Positions 52,267 through 62,307 are shown, counted from the first letter of the stretch. The stretch is DNA of 64,000 nt from an uncultured Salinicoccus sp. (GCA_947494965.1 CANLWV010000007.1:1-64000), one strand, 5' to 3'. Program-made: numbers and translations. Notes: a model not told the origin generated them from the sequence alone.

Positions 52267-53160
52267 CTATTCTTTTATCCTGTCGTAACGCTTCAGGGAG
52301 TCTTCCATAAATTCAAGCAGTTCATCGCGCATATCGGATTTAAGCGCATATTCCATCGTCGTTTTGACGAATCCGGCCTTGTCGCCGACGTCATAGCGTG
52401 TCCCTTCGAAATCGACGGCATGGACATCGCCGCCCGACTCGATGATCGCCCGGATGGAATCGGTCAGCTGGATTTCACCGCCTGCCCCAACTTCCCCTTT
52501 TTCAAGATGATCAAAAATCTCAGGCGCAAGAACGTAGCGCCCCATGATGGCGAGTGTGGAATCCGTCACGCCGGGACCCGGTTTCTCATGCATATCGGTC
52601 AGATGGTAAAGGTTATCCTTTTGGCCATCGTATTCGACTATACCGTAGCGGGAAGTCTCCTCTGCCGGCACCTGCTTCACACCGATGACCGAACTTTGGC
52701 ATTCTTCGTAATGGGCGATCAGCTGGCCGATGGCGGGCTTTCCGCCTTCATTATCGACGATGTCATCCCCGAGCAGTACGGCGAACGGTTCGTCGCCGAT
52801 GAACTGCTTGGCAGTATGTATGGCATGTCCGAGCCCTTTGGGGGATTTTTGCCTGACATAGAAGATATTTGCGAGTCCAGTCGCATGCTCGACCTTCTCA
52901 AGCAACTCGTACTTCTCCTTCGCTTTCAAGTTCATCTCGAGTTCCAGCTGATGATCGAAATGATCTTCAATGGCACGCTTGTGCTTGCCGGTGACGATGA
53001 TGATATCTTCGATGCCCGCTTCGACCGCTTCCTCCACTATATACTGGATCGTCGGCTTGTCGAGGATCGGCAGCATTTCCTTTGGCATCGCCTTGGTCGC
53101 CGGCAGGAACCGGGTACCGAGCCCTGCAGCCGGGATGACTGCTTTTCTTACTTTTTTCAT
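52267..53160 (-). CDS. galU: UTP-glucose-1-phosphate uridylyltransferase
   Basis: Makes UDP-glucose in the cytoplasm. The 297 residues open with [24 protein letters not shown], the nucleotidyltransferase signature, then [34 protein letters not shown] and [19 protein letters not shown] lies 10 bases before the ATG. UDP-glucose from this enzyme feeds the dehydrogenase at 29327 and the LTA glycolipid flipped by LtaA. Single gene, bounded by terminators. Confidence 0.95.
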   Translation of the reverse strand: MKKVRKAVIPAAGLGTRFLPATKAMPKEMLPILDKPTIQYIVEEAVEAGIEDIIIVTGKHKRAIEDHFDHQLELEMNLKAKEKYELLEKVEHATGLANIFYVRQKSPKGLGHAIHTAKQFIGDEPFAVLLGDDIVDNEGGKPAIGQLIAHYEECQSSVIGVKQVPAEETSRYGIVEYDGQKDNLYHLTDMHEKPGPGVTDSTLAIMGRYVLAPEIFDHLEKGEVGAGGEIQLTDSIRAIIESGGDVHAVDFEGTRYDVGDKAGFVKTTMEYALKSDMRDELLEFMEDSLKRYDRIKE

Positions 53161-53243
53161 TTATGAAGCCCCTCCTTTTCCTACATTGTACTATACCAGA
53201 TATTCACCTTGCAGGTACATTTTGGATAAAATATACAGCGTAC

Positions 53244-53273
53244 AAAAAAAGAAGACTCAAGGAGTCTTCTTTT
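53244..53273 (-). terminator. Terminator after tatC
   Basis: GAAGACTC (53251-53258) pairs with GAGTCTTC (53262-53269); on the minus strand a run of T residues follows. It overlaps the tatC stop codon. Confidence 0.85.
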
Positions 53274-54162
53274 AAGCCGCTTCTGCTTTCTCTGCTTCTT
53301 TTTTGGCCGCGCGCCGTTCTTTGCGCCTGACCAGCACGATACTCACTTCATAGAGGCCGATCATCGGCAGCAAAGTGATGATATGCGTGAAGAAGTCGGG
53401 TGGTGCGATGATGGCTGTGACGACCATCAAGGCGAAATATGCATATTTCCTTGATTTCCGCATGAACTCTGAGTCAAGCAGTTCAATATGACTCAGGAAC
53501 AATACCACTATCGGCAGTTGGAAGATCAGACCGAAAGGAATCGTTGTAATCAACAGGAAAGACATATATTCATCCGCCGTCACGAGCACATCGAAATTGA
53601 CCTGCCCCATCTGAATCAGAAAGAAATAGCTGATCGGGTGCACGACAAAATAGCCGAACGACACTCCGATAACGAACAGTATGAGCATGATCGGCAGGGA
53701 CCCCTTCAGGAATTGGGTCTCCTTCTCGACCAGGCCCGGCCGTACAAACTGCCATAGGAACCAGCATATGAACGGGATGCTCAGCCCAAGGCTGATGGCC
53801 GCTGAGGTCTGGATATAGAAGCGGATCACTTCAAACGGTCCGAGCACCACGATATCCGCGCCCTTCGACACTACCGGGAACCACCAGCCGACAGTGGAGA
53901 ATATGGTGAAGAACCAGATGACGAACACTATCGCCGACTTGAGGAGCATAGACCTCAGATCTTCGATATGATCCATGAGGGGCGCAAAGGGCTCTTCATG
54001 CGTCACCCGCTTCCGCTTCCGCGGCGGCTCTTCCGGTGGTGTCGGCGTATTATTGCCAGACCCATTCCCATTTCCACCATTGCCCCCCGCGCTAGCGCTT
54101 TTATCCTTCTCCGCTTTACGCTTATCGGATGGGCTGATGTTCATATTCTGATATGGATCCAT
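53272..54162 (-). CDS. tatC: Twin-arginine translocase subunit TatC
   Basis: A 296-residue membrane protein with six helices. The N-terminal 50 residues are a hydrophilic extension rich in Gly and Asn; then FAPLMDHIEDLRSMLLKS, the conserved TatC start, GPFEVIRFYIQTS, FICWFLWQFVRPGL and FQLPIVVLFLSHIELL. AGGTGAT precedes the ATG. The gene starts 9 bases after the GMC oxidoreductase gene, whose partner carries a Tat signal, so transporter and substrate are encoded together. No tatA is present in this window. Confidence 0.92.
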   Translation of the reverse strand: MDPYQNMNISPSDKRKAEKDKSASAGGNGGNGNGSGNNTPTPPEEPPRKRKRVTHEEPFAPLMDHIEDLRSMLLKSAIVFVIWFFTIFSTVGWWFPVVSKGADIVVLGPFEVIRFYIQTSAAISLGLSIPFICWFLWQFVRPGLVEKETQFLKGSLPIMLILFVIGVSFGYFVVHPISYFFLIQMGQVNFDVLVTADEYMSFLLITTIPFGLIFQLPIVVLFLSHIELLDSEFMRKSRKYAYFALMVVTAIIAPPDFFTHIITLLPMIGLYEVSIVLVRRKERRAAKKEAEKAEAA

Positions 54163-54171
54163 TTATATCAC

Positions 54172-55902
54172 CTACTTATCTTCAAGACGTCCGCCTTCCT
54201 TGGCGAATCGGATCACCCCTTCAGCACAGCGGTATGCAAGTGCACCCACAGTACCTGTTGGGTTATATCCACTATTATGCACGAAATTTCCCGCGCCGAC
54301 TACAAAAAGATTATCGCGGTCCCAGTGCTGCAACCAATTGTTTACGACACTCTTCTCAGGATCATCCCCCATGATCGTGCCGCCTGTATTGTGCGTGGAC
54401 TGGTAAGGTACGATGCTGTAGTCGCCGAGCTCTGCAGCTTTCGATACCTCTTTCGCCCCCATCTCTTCAAGCACTTCAGCCGAACGCTCGGCGAGATGCT
54501 GGTGGCGGGCGCGGTCCTGATTTTTGAAGTTGTACGTCAATTTGACGAGCGGCACACCGTAGTCGTCCTTATATGTCTCATCGAGGTCGATATAGTTGTC
54601 CTTATGCGGCAGCGTGGCACCCTGGCCTGATACACTCAACGTGCGCGTATAGTTTTCAATGGATTCCTTTTTGAATTCGCTGCCCCATGACGGCGTGTCC
54701 GGACGGAGCGGGTTATTCGCAATCGGCCGGCTGCCGGTCTGCGTGACCGAGATGTTGCCGCCATGCAGGAAGTCGAGGTCCGAGTGGTCGAAGTTATCGC
54801 CATTATGGTCATCGAATGCCATTCCAAGGGCACCGGCCCCCATGAATGTATTGAACTGTTCATCGAAGAAGCCCGTTGCGCCGCCGAATATCTGATAGCA
54901 GTAGCTGCGTCCAAGTGTGCCTTCTTCCGTCTCCGGATCATACTGCTTGCCGATGTCTGATACCCTGAGGAGCTTGTAGTTGTTGAACACATAACTGTTC
55001 AGGACGACGACATCAGCCGGCTGGATAAACTCTTCACGTGTACGTGTGTCGACATATTTGACGCCGGTCACCCGGCTGTCATCGTCTTCATCCGTCAGGA
55101 TTTCAACGACATTGGCATGCGTGCGCACTTCAAAATTGCCGGTCTCCCGGGCGGTTGGTATTACCGTGATTTCAGGAGAGGACTTCGCGCCGTATTCACA
55201 GCCGAAACGTTCGCAGAAAGCACAGTATTGGCAAGCCTGGATCTTTTGGCCATCCGGGTTTTCGAATGCTTCACTCAAGTTTGCTGAAGGCATCATGATT
55301 GGGCTGTAACCAAGCCCGGATGATGCTTTTTCGAATTTCTTAAGAATCGGTGTTTTGATCATCGGGGGGGTCGGATAGGCATCCGAACGCTTGCCGCCCA
55401 ATGGATTCTCCTCACCGGAAAGGCCGCACGTCTTCTCAAACCGGTCGAAATAGGGTTCAAGCTCATCGTATGTAATGCCCCAGTCCTGGAGTCTGTAACC
55501 GTCATCTTCCATCAGTTTATCCTCACCGTACTTCTCTTCCGTCATGCTGCGGATTTCGAAATCGTAAGGTAGAAAACGCCACGTCTGCCCATTCCAGTGC
55601 GTGCCTGCTCCACCAAGGTTTTCACCGAGTAGGAACGATCCGAGCTGGCGCATCGGCAAGGCGCGCTGGTCGGGTGAGTTCCTGAACGTCAGCGTCTCTT
55701 TGGAGACATCCTGCATCAGTTCATAGCGTATCGCGTATTTGTATTCGTCATGGATATTCTGGTAATCTTCCGTACCCCGTTCCTTACCGCGCTCAAGCCC
55801 CACTACTTTTAGGCCTTCTTTGGCTGCTTCAGCTGCTATGATACCGCCTGTCCATCCGACACCGACCGTCAATACATCCACTTTATCAAGTTCTTTTGCC
55901 AT
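54172..55902 (-). CDS. GMC family oxidoreductase (gluconate dehydrogenase-like large subunit)
   Basis: A 576-residue flavoprotein. The FAD Rossmann motif GVGWTGGIIAAEAAKEGLKV (14-33) is followed by LGGAGTHWNGQTWR, the cysteine-rich QACQYCAFCERFGCEYG, and the C-terminal HNTGGTIMGDDPEKSVVN and FVHNSGYNPTGTVGALAYR, typical of gluconate 2-dehydrogenase-type subunits. It has no signal peptide and probably travels with its Tat-signal partner encoded just upstream (the stop and start share one base). Oxidises an unknown polyol or sugar acid. Confidence 0.85.
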   Translation of the reverse strand: MAKELDKVDVLTVGVGWTGGIIAAEAAKEGLKVVGLERGKERGTEDYQNIHDEYKYAIRYELMQDVSKETLTFRNSPDQRALPMRQLGSFLLGENLGGAGTHWNGQTWRFLPYDFEIRSMTEEKYGEDKLMEDDGYRLQDWGITYDELEPYFDRFEKTCGLSGEENPLGGKRSDAYPTPPMIKTPILKKFEKASSGLGYSPIMMPSANLSEAFENPDGQKIQACQYCAFCERFGCEYGAKSSPEITVIPTARETGNFEVRTHANVVEILTDEDDDSRVTGVKYVDTRTREEFIQPADVVVLNSYVFNNYKLLRVSDIGKQYDPETEEGTLGRSYCYQIFGGATGFFDEQFNTFMGAGALGMAFDDHNGDNFDHSDLDFLHGGNISVTQTGSRPIANNPLRPDTPSWGSEFKKESIENYTRTLSVSGQGATLPHKDNYIDLDETYKDDYGVPLVKLTYNFKNQDRARHQHLAERSAEVLEEMGAKEVSKAAELGDYSIVPYQSTHNTGGTIMGDDPEKSVVNNWLQHWDRDNLFVVGAGNFVHNSGYNPTGTVGALAYRCAEGVIRFAKEGGRLEDK

Positions 55903-56684
55903 CAGCTTTTACCTCCATATAGAGATTGCGGTTTGATATCCTCAAATTCTCCGCTGTCGATCTTATCGATATACTGGTGCTGGTGTCCCGGGAACTGTTT
56001 CATCTTCCATCCTTCCATACCACGGTTGCCGCGGTACATCGGATCGCAGTAGACCCCTTCGATTGTCGCAGAGCGCAACAGATTGAAGAAGTCCTCTGAT
56101 TTTGCTGTAGCAGGGGGCACGCCCATATCCGCTTCGCCCTTTTGGAATTTCGTCAGCACTTCATCCATATCTTCCCCGTCAAGCTTTGAAAAGTCATCGT
56201 CGAATGCCTCGTTGGCTTCCGCATCCAGGCGCTCTATGCCTAAAGTGAACAGTTCTGCCCGCGTCAGGCGCGACTGGTAGCCTTGGGTTGGTTCCCCCTC
56301 ATAGAATGGCCCTTTCATGTATTCCTTGGAGTTGTTGCCGTATGCGCCTGCCAGCTGCATATCAAGGAAATAAGGTGCACCGAGCTTGATTGCACCAGGC
56401 CCCATATCATCTTCCGGATAAATGCGCTCCATAGCCTGTGAAATCGTTTCGAACTGTGCATCATTATGGAAGAAGATCCTGCCCGGGTTCTCTGCGCTGC
56501 CGTCTGCCGCGCCCTCACCCTTGTTCTCGCCACTGGTGTCTGACGCGGTGTCGCCGTCGTCCAAATTATAGCCGACAAAGCCACCAAGCAAAGAGCCGCC
56601 TATGATGCCTCCTGTCGCCACACCGGTCGTCTTAAGGAAATCGCGTCTCGAAAACTGTTTGTCATCCGATCCTTTCTGAGCCAT
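55902..56684 (-). CDS. Gluconate 2-dehydrogenase subunit 3 family protein with Tat signal
   Basis: A 260-residue protein. The N-terminus SRRDFLKTTGVATGGIIGGS is a twin-arginine signal, then an acidic linker, then a subunit-3-like region (FETISQAMERIYPEDDMGPG, YFLDMQLAGAYG). It should pair with the GMC subunit and carry it out by the Tat route. The ATG at 56684 is preferred over a GTG at 56693. First gene of an operon with the GMC oxidoreductase and tatC. Confidence 0.85.
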   Translation of the reverse strand: MAQKGSDDKQFSRRDFLKTTGVATGGIIGGSLLGGFVGYNLDDGDTASDTSGENKGEGAADGSAENPGRIFFHNDAQFETISQAMERIYPEDDMGPGAIKLGAPYFLDMQLAGAYGNNSKEYMKGPFYEGEPTQGYQSRLTRAELFTLGIERLDAEANEAFDDDFSKLDGEDMDEVLTKFQKGEADMGVPPATAKSEDFFNLLRSATIEGVYCDPMYRGNRGMEGWKMKQFPGHQHQYIDKIDSGEFEDIKPQSLYGGKS

Positions 56685-56762
56685 ATAAAACACCCCTTTG
56701 AATTAAATATGTATACAGTATATAATAAACTCACAATCTTTTGAATAGTTAGGGGGAATATT

Positions 56763-57158
56763 GTGAATTTTTTTAAGTATCTGACATGGAATAACAGTCA
56801 TATGGACTTGCGTTATGTCGAAAATCCATATGGTGGAGATATCAGGATAACAAAACTCTACCGGGACCCGTCTGCGATAGATCTTGAACGCATCAACCGT
56901 GAATATAGCGAAGAGGTCGCCTCAGCCCAACGGGCGATAAGCGGTAACCGTATGGGGATGCTCCTCATCTTCATGGCTCTCGTCTTCATGCCGGCGCTCG
57001 TTTTAAGCGTCATCCAATCGAATGTGCTTCTGATTGCGGTTATCATCATCTATTCCATCATTGCATACTTCGTTGTGGAAGCGATCAACCAGGTGGAGAT
57101 CAACCGGGTATTGTATCAGATTGATTCAGAGGAGCGGCGTACTTCGGATGCCGCATAG
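56763..57158 (+). CDS. Hypothetical membrane protein
   Basis: A 131-residue protein of no family I recognise. The N-terminal half is soluble (DLRYVENPYGGDIRITKLYR); two adjacent membrane helices follow (about 65-107). The start is GTG with AGGGGG 7 bases upstream. It stands alone, divergent from the Tat-linked operon, and shares a terminator with the convergent MBL-fold gene. Confidence 0.65.
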   Translation: MNFFKYLTWNNSHMDLRYVENPYGGDIRITKLYRDPSAIDLERINREYSEEVASAQRAISGNRMGMLLIFMALVFMPALVLSVIQSNVLLIAVIIIYSIIAYFVVEAINQVEINRVLYQIDSEERRTSDAA

Positions 57159-57197
57159 AAAAAGGATGGACCCTATTTTGGGGACCATCCTTTTTTG
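57159..57197. terminator. Bidirectional terminator between convergent genes
   Basis: AAAAAGGATGG pairs with CCATCCTTTTTT; both strands end in T-runs. It serves the membrane protein gene on the left and the MBL-fold gene on the right. Confidence 0.85.
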
Positions 57198-57221
57198 TTA
57201 GGAATATAAAATTTACGCCTT

Positions 57222-57956
57222 CTATATTTCAACTTGCATGCCGGCCTCGGCCAATCTGACATTTTTGATGGAGTGCTGCTTGGCACTATCAATCAGTACT
57301 TCCAACGCGCCGTGGTGGGGCAGATTTGTCAGTATCGTCTCGGCGGCATCTGCCTTCGACGCCAGGCGTCCGGCCTCCTCTGCATTCATGTGGCCTTCCA
57401 CTTTGCCGTCATAGCCTTCATACAGTCTGCAGTCGGTAATGAGCAGGTCCGCCCCGAATGCAAAACGCACCAGGCTGCCCCGGTAGCATGTATCCGACGT
57501 ATAGACGAGGACGGCACCGGTATCATCCGTCACCCGTATTGCATAAGTTTCCGTACTGTGTTCATTGCGGTGGAACTCCAGTTTGAAAGGACCGACTGTA
57601 TAAGTCTTCTGAGCCCGGATGGGCTGGAATGTACTATATCGTGCACGGCGGATCTCACGTACGGGCAGGCCACCTTCCGGCCCATACACCTTCAGATTCC
57701 GATCGGTCTTTTTATGTTGCCGCGCAACCTTGCGCGCCAGTACAAAAGCTTGGATGTCCCCTGCATGATCATGATGGTAGTGCGTCAGGAATATGTGGTC
57801 TATGGCGTGGATATCAACATACTTCTGTACATGGGCGGCTACGCCACTTCCTGCATCGATCAGCAGGTTCACACCGTTTTTCTGGATCAGACAGCCGGAT
57901 GTCGGCTCCAGATACTTCGGGAAACCGTTCCACATGCCCACTATCGTCACTTTCAT
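57222..57956 (-). CDS. MBL-fold metallohydrolase (YhfI-like)
   Basis: A 244-residue metallo-beta-lactamase-fold enzyme: LIDAGSG, then the zinc motif THYHHDHAGD, YTSDTCYRGS, EGHMNAEEAG and LPHHG. The pattern resembles YhfI of B. subtilis and RNase Z-like short members. GGGGG lies 8 bases before the ATG at 57956. Substrate unknown. Confidence 0.82.
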   Translation of the reverse strand: MKVTIVGMWNGFPKYLEPTSGCLIQKNGVNLLIDAGSGVAAHVQKYVDIHAIDHIFLTHYHHDHAGDIQAFVLARKVARQHKKTDRNLKVYGPEGGLPVREIRRARYSTFQPIRAQKTYTVGPFKLEFHRNEHSTETYAIRVTDDTGAVLVYTSDTCYRGSLVRFAFGADLLITDCRLYEGYDGKVEGHMNAEEAGRLASKADAAETILTNLPHHGALEVLIDSAKQHSIKNVRLAEAGMQVEI

Positions 57957-58038
57957 GGCATCATCCCCCATCAGGATTATTCCATTACTTATACCCGTTT
58001 TCTACACCAGCCAAGCGGCAATGTGGCATTTCATCATC

Positions 58039-58062
58039 AAAAAAGACGGGGATCCCCCCGTC
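58039..58062 (-). terminator. Terminator of the AI-2E family transporter gene
   Basis: On the minus strand GACGGGG pairs with CCCCGTC and TTTTTT follows. Confidence 0.85.
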
Positions 58063-58066
58063 AGTT

Positions 58067-59155
58067 CTAAGTGTTGCGTGGTTCTGACAACATTGTGTTT
58101 TTGATGTTGGAACGGTAATTCCATATATTTCTGATGACGGTCTTGATCACTGCATAGGTTGGGATCGCAATCAGCATGCCGATGAATCCGGCGATATTAC
58201 CTGCTGCAAGGACGACCGTGATGACGGTGAGCGGATGAAGGTTCAGCGTCTGCCCCATGACGTTCGGCGTGATCAGGTTGCTTTCGATCTGCTGGGCGAT
58301 CAGGGTAATCAGAGATACCCATATCAGCATGAACGGATCCTGGATCAACGCGAGCAGCGCAGCCGGCACGAAGGCCATCCAAGGTCCTATGAACGGAATC
58401 AAGTTCATGAACAGTGCAAATATCGCAAGCAATAGTGCATATTCAAGCCCAATGGAGATGTATCCGATATAGAGGATGATGCCAAGGATGAAACTGACCA
58501 GCATCTGCCCTTGGATGAATGCGCGTAAAGTATTGTCGATGTCATGCAGCAGCTCGGTCATGAACTGCTTGAATGTGCCTTTGAACGGAGAAACCATGGC
58601 CGGCACGAATTTTTCGTGATCCTTCAGCAGGAAGAAGAAGAAGAACGGAATCAGGATGAACGTAATCAGGACACTGACCGTACCTGACAGGATCGCCATG
58701 ACATTGCTCGCTACGTTCGACAGCATCTCGGAACCGCGGTCCAGGGCGTCCTGGATATATTTCTGCGGGTCGAACGGCAGTTTATCCCGCTGGGAGAGCG
58801 CATAATTGAACAGCTGTTCTATCTCATTCTGAATTACCGGCGCACGGGAAATCAAGTTCTGCACCTGCTGCGTCACCATCGGCACGATCAGGATGGTGAG
58901 GAGAGCAATCACTAGCAGGATGATGACGAAAACCGCCAGAATGCTCGTCAGGCGCCCGGCACGCCGTTTTTCCAGGAAGCGCTGTATCGGCTCAGTGATA
59001 TAATACAGGAGGCCACCCAGCAGAAGCGGGAAGAAAATCGTCGCGACTACCGTGAATATCGGTTCAAAAATGACCTGGACCCTGATGACCAGCATGATGA
59101 TCAGCAGTGTAATGATGATTGCAATACCAGTTTGGAACCACACTTTATTAGTCAT
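58067..59155 (-). CDS. AI-2E family transporter (PerM/YtvI-like)
   Basis: A 362-residue membrane protein with about eight helices. Characteristic parts are FPLLLGGLLYYITEPI, LIPFFFFFLLKDHEKF, FIQGQMLVSFILGI and IPFIGPWMAFVPAALLAL. The family covers autoinducer exporters and sodium/proton antiporters; in a salt-adapted coccus the latter is plausible. The ATG at 59155 has AAGGAG 9 bases upstream; ATGs further up are too near that site or lack one. Confidence 0.85.
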   Translation of the reverse strand: MTNKVWFQTGIAIIITLLIIMLVIRVQVIFEPIFTVVATIFFPLLLGGLLYYITEPIQRFLEKRRAGRLTSILAVFVIILLVIALLTILIVPMVTQQVQNLISRAPVIQNEIEQLFNYALSQRDKLPFDPQKYIQDALDRGSEMLSNVASNVMAILSGTVSVLITFILIPFFFFFLLKDHEKFVPAMVSPFKGTFKQFMTELLHDIDNTLRAFIQGQMLVSFILGIILYIGYISIGLEYALLLAIFALFMNLIPFIGPWMAFVPAALLALIQDPFMLIWVSLITLIAQQIESNLITPNVMGQTLNLHPLTVITVVLAAGNIAGFIGMLIAIPTYAVIKTVIRNIWNYRSNIKNTMLSEPRNT

Positions 59156-59302
59156 TGGCATAATCTCCTTACAGGTTGTTAAAGTAGAACCCATTGTATC
59201 ATAAATTAGAATACCGAATAATATTTATGTGGACAAATGAATTGTATACAAGTAAAATTAACATTATCAGAATATTCAGCACAAAGGGGAAGGGGAAATA
59301 TT

Positions 59303-60862
59303 ATGCAGACAATCGTTGATTTTCTTAATGGCCTCGTTTGGAGCTCGCCTCTTGTATACGGCCTGCTGGCCGTAGGACTGTACTTCAGTTTGAGGATGCG
59401 CTTCTTCCAGATCAGGCACTTCAAGGAAATGATCCGGCTTATGTTCCAAGGGGAGAAATCACCAGTCGGAATTTCCAGTTTCCAAGCCTTGGCGGTATCT
59501 TTATCCGGCCGTGTCGGTACGGGAAACATAGTCGGGGTCGCTACAGCCATCTACATCGGAGGCCCAGGTGCGATATTCTGGATGTGGCTCATTGCCTTTC
59601 TAGGAGCAGGCAGCGCATTTGTGGAATCCACTCTGGCGCAGATCTATAAGCAGAATGAAGACAATCAGTACCGCGGTGGTCCAGCGTACTACATAGAAAA
59701 GGGGATAGGTGGGAAATTCGGTAAAATCTACGCCGCAGTTTTCGCACTTGTAACAATTCTTGCCACCGGCTTCCTGCTTCCGGGCATCCAGTCCAACTCT
59801 ATAGCAGGCTCCATGACGAACTCGTTCACCATGCCACACTGGGTAATCGGCGCGATTCTTGTAGTGCTGGTCGGCCTGGTCATCTTCGGCGGTATCAAAT
59901 CAATCGCCAACGTTGCAACTGCAGTGGTTCCGTTCATGGCCCTCGTATATGTGATTGTAGCCATAATAGTGGTCATCATGAACATCCAGGAAGTACCTGC
60001 CATGTTCGCTCTCATCTTCAAAAGTGCCTTTGGCATGGAGCAGCAGTTCGGCGGCATCATCGGTGCGATGATCGCAATCGGCGTCCAACGCGGCATCTAC
60101 TCCAATGAAGCCGGTCAGGGAACCGGACCTCACGCAGCAGGTGCAGCTGAAGTTTCACACCCTGCCAAACAAGGGCTTGTACAGGCATTCTCCGTATATG
60201 TCGATACACTTTTCGTATGTACGGCGACGGCGCTCATGATTCTTATGACAGGCATGTACAATGTTTCAGATGGTGAAGGTGGCCTCCTCGTAGACAGTGG
60301 TGTCTATCAGGAAACACCGGGTGGGGAACAGAACGTAGAAGGCACAGTGGCCTATACACAGGCCGGCCTCGATAAGGCATTCAGTGGCCAGGATACTTTC
60401 CAGGCTGGTTTCGTCGGATTCGGTTCTTATTTCATCTCATTTGCACTTCTATTCTTCTGTTATACTACAATACTTGCATACTACTATATCGCAGAGACGA
60501 ACCTCGTCTATCTGACGAAAGGCCGCTGGCCGATCGTGAAGACCCTGCTGGGTGTACTGCTGATCGGCTCGGTATTCTACGGCACGATCAACTCGGCGGG
60601 ACTTGCTTGGGATATGGGTGACCTCGGTGTAGGCCTCATGGCCTGGCTGAACGTCATCGGCATACTCATCCTGCAGAAGCCGGCCATCGCCGCACTGAAG
60701 GACTTCGAGAAGCAGAAGAAGGAAAAGGGATCAGGAAAGTACGCAATCTACTCTCCAGACCCAGCCACAGTCAAATCGGCAGATTTCTGGCATGTGGACT
60801 ATCCGAAACGCCTTAAAGATGAACAGGAATATAATATGAATTACGGAGATGATGAGCGTTAA
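59303..60862 (+). CDS. Sodium:alanine/glycine symporter (AGCS family)
   Basis: A 519-residue transporter of the AlsT/DagA type with about ten helices. The family motif SGRVGTGNIVGVATAIYIGG is followed by GAIFWMWLIAFLGAGSAFVESTLAQ and, later, GVQRGIYSNEAGQGTGPHAAGAA. AAGGGG lies 7 bases before the ATG at 59303. Imports alanine or glycine with sodium, giving amino acid for wall synthesis. Confidence 0.9.
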   Translation: MQTIVDFLNGLVWSSPLVYGLLAVGLYFSLRMRFFQIRHFKEMIRLMFQGEKSPVGISSFQALAVSLSGRVGTGNIVGVATAIYIGGPGAIFWMWLIAFLGAGSAFVESTLAQIYKQNEDNQYRGGPAYYIEKGIGGKFGKIYAAVFALVTILATGFLLPGIQSNSIAGSMTNSFTMPHWVIGAILVVLVGLVIFGGIKSIANVATAVVPFMALVYVIVAIIVVIMNIQEVPAMFALIFKSAFGMEQQFGGIIGAMIAIGVQRGIYSNEAGQGTGPHAAGAAEVSHPAKQGLVQAFSVYVDTLFVCTATALMILMTGMYNVSDGEGGLLVDSGVYQETPGGEQNVEGTVAYTQAGLDKAFSGQDTFQAGFVGFGSYFISFALLFFCYTTILAYYYIAETNLVYLTKGRWPIVKTLLGVLLIGSVFYGTINSAGLAWDMGDLGVGLMAWLNVIGILILQKPAIAALKDFEKQKKEKGSGKYAIYSPDPATVKSADFWHVDYPKRLKDEQEYNMNYGDDER

Positions 60863-60927
60863 ATATCATCATTGATGTTTCACACTTGCCCCCTTGTTGG
60901 TAGAATAACCAAGAGGGGGTAATTTTT

Positions 60928-61653
60928 ATGGAAATGACACCAGGAAAAATACACAGTATTGATTTCAAATCGGAAATTTTAAATGACACTTATGAAATCC
61001 AGTACTATATACCAAAAAACTTTTCAGACCTTTATAAACATAGGGTCATCATTACATTCGATGGCCAGGACTTCTTCCGCTTCGGACAGATTGAGCGTAC
61101 GTATGAAAAATTACGTGAAGCAGAAGAGATAGACCGAGCCATCATCATCGGGGTGCCCTACCCTGACGTCGACTGGCGTTATGACTACTTCAGCCCGAAC
61201 GGCAAGCACCATGAGAAATTCGTTTCTTTCACTGCCCATGAGCTGATGAGTTGGATTGATGAACACTTCCCGACACTAAAAGTCGGCACTTCCCGCACGT
61301 TGATGGGGGAATCGCTCGCTGCAAGCTTCGCATTGTCGGTCGCCATCACCTATCCGGCCACATTTTCCAATGTATTGGCACTCAGTCCGTACGTAGATGA
61401 TGATTTCATCGCCCGCTTCGAATCCCAAAGTTCACTCATGCATCTTGACATGTACCATACTATAGGGTTGGAAGAGGATGATTTTGAAAGCATCTCGAAA
61501 GATCGTGCCGATTTCCTGACGCCGAACCGCAAACTGCATGAGCATCTTTCCACCCGGTTGCTTGAATATAAGTATGAAGAGTTGGACGGGGGCCACATCT
61601 GGAAAACGTGGAAACCCATTTTGGAACCAGCGATGAAACACTTCTTAAGTTAG
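60928..61653 (+). CDS. Esterase-like alpha/beta hydrolase (YjcH-like)
   Basis: A 241-residue hydrolase of the putative-esterase (Esterase D) type. The nucleophile elbow is LMGESLAAS; VIITFDGQDFF and GVPYPDVDWRYDYF lie before it, and the histidine is in DGGHIWKTW. AGGGGG lies 8 bases before the ATG. With the next gene it forms the pair seen in B. subtilis as yjcH and yjcG. Substrate unknown. Confidence 0.8.
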   Translation: MEMTPGKIHSIDFKSEILNDTYEIQYYIPKNFSDLYKHRVIITFDGQDFFRFGQIERTYEKLREAEEIDRAIIIGVPYPDVDWRYDYFSPNGKHHEKFVSFTAHELMSWIDEHFPTLKVGTSRTLMGESLAASFALSVAITYPATFSNVLALSPYVDDDFIARFESQSSLMHLDMYHTIGLEEDDFESISKDRADFLTPNRKLHEHLSTRLLEYKYEELDGGHIWKTWKPILEPAMKHFLS

Positions 61654-61718
61654 AATATTATGGCATTTTGAGAAAACTTTGATATACTTAAGGTATAACA
61701 AAGCAGGGAGGAATTACG

Positions 61719-62231
61719 ATGAATTTCGGAATAGCAATGTTTCCATCTAAACAGCTACAGGATAAAGTCAACCAATATAGAAAAAGATATGATGCGCATT
61801 ATGCACTGATCCCCCCACACATCACTCTAAAAGAAAAGTTTGAAGCGGATGAATCCGAAAAAGAAAAAATTTCACAACATCTGAAAGAAATTGCTAAAAA
61901 GCACAAACCAACTGACATCGAAATCAAGAAAGTTTCAAGTTTCTCACCGAACTCTCTAGTCATCTATTTCAAAGTAGAAAAGAATGATGAACTTGTCGCT
62001 CTCCATGACGATTTGAATGATGGCGAATTCTATGGCGAAAACAGCCATCCTTTCGTGCCACACCTGACGATTGCCCAGGGACAGACTACCCAGGAGTACG
62101 AAGACATCTTCGGTCAACTCAGCATGGTGGGCATCGATCACCAAGAAACACTTGATAAAATGAGTCTTCTTTACCAGCTCGACAATGGCGTCTGGCAGGT
62201 ATATGAAACATATAAACTCGGCGAAGGCTGA
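61719..62231 (+). CDS. YjcG-like 2H phosphoesterase family protein
   Basis: A 170-residue 2H phosphoesterase (2'-5' RNA ligase-like). Both catalytic H-x-T motifs are present: HITLKEKF (about residue 33) and HLTIAQGQ (about 109). GGGAGG lies 7 bases before the ATG. Second gene after the YjcH-like esterase, then a terminator. Confidence 0.88.
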   Translation: MNFGIAMFPSKQLQDKVNQYRKRYDAHYALIPPHITLKEKFEADESEKEKISQHLKEIAKKHKPTDIEIKKVSSFSPNSLVIYFKVEKNDELVALHDDLNDGEFYGENSHPFVPHLTIAQGQTTQEYEDIFGQLSMVGIDHQETLDKMSLLYQLDNGVWQVYETYKLGEG

Positions 62232-62240
62232 GTGATAAGA

Positions 62241-62272
62241 GGCGTTCCAATATATTTGGAACGCTTTTTTAT
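62241..62272 (+). terminator. Terminator after the YjcG-like gene
   Basis: GCGTTCCAA (62242-62250) pairs with TTGGAACGC (62257-62265), then a run of T residues. Confidence 0.85.
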
Positions 62273-62307
62273 TGCCCGCTTAAGCTGGATGGCGGTCAGT
62301 GTTGATG

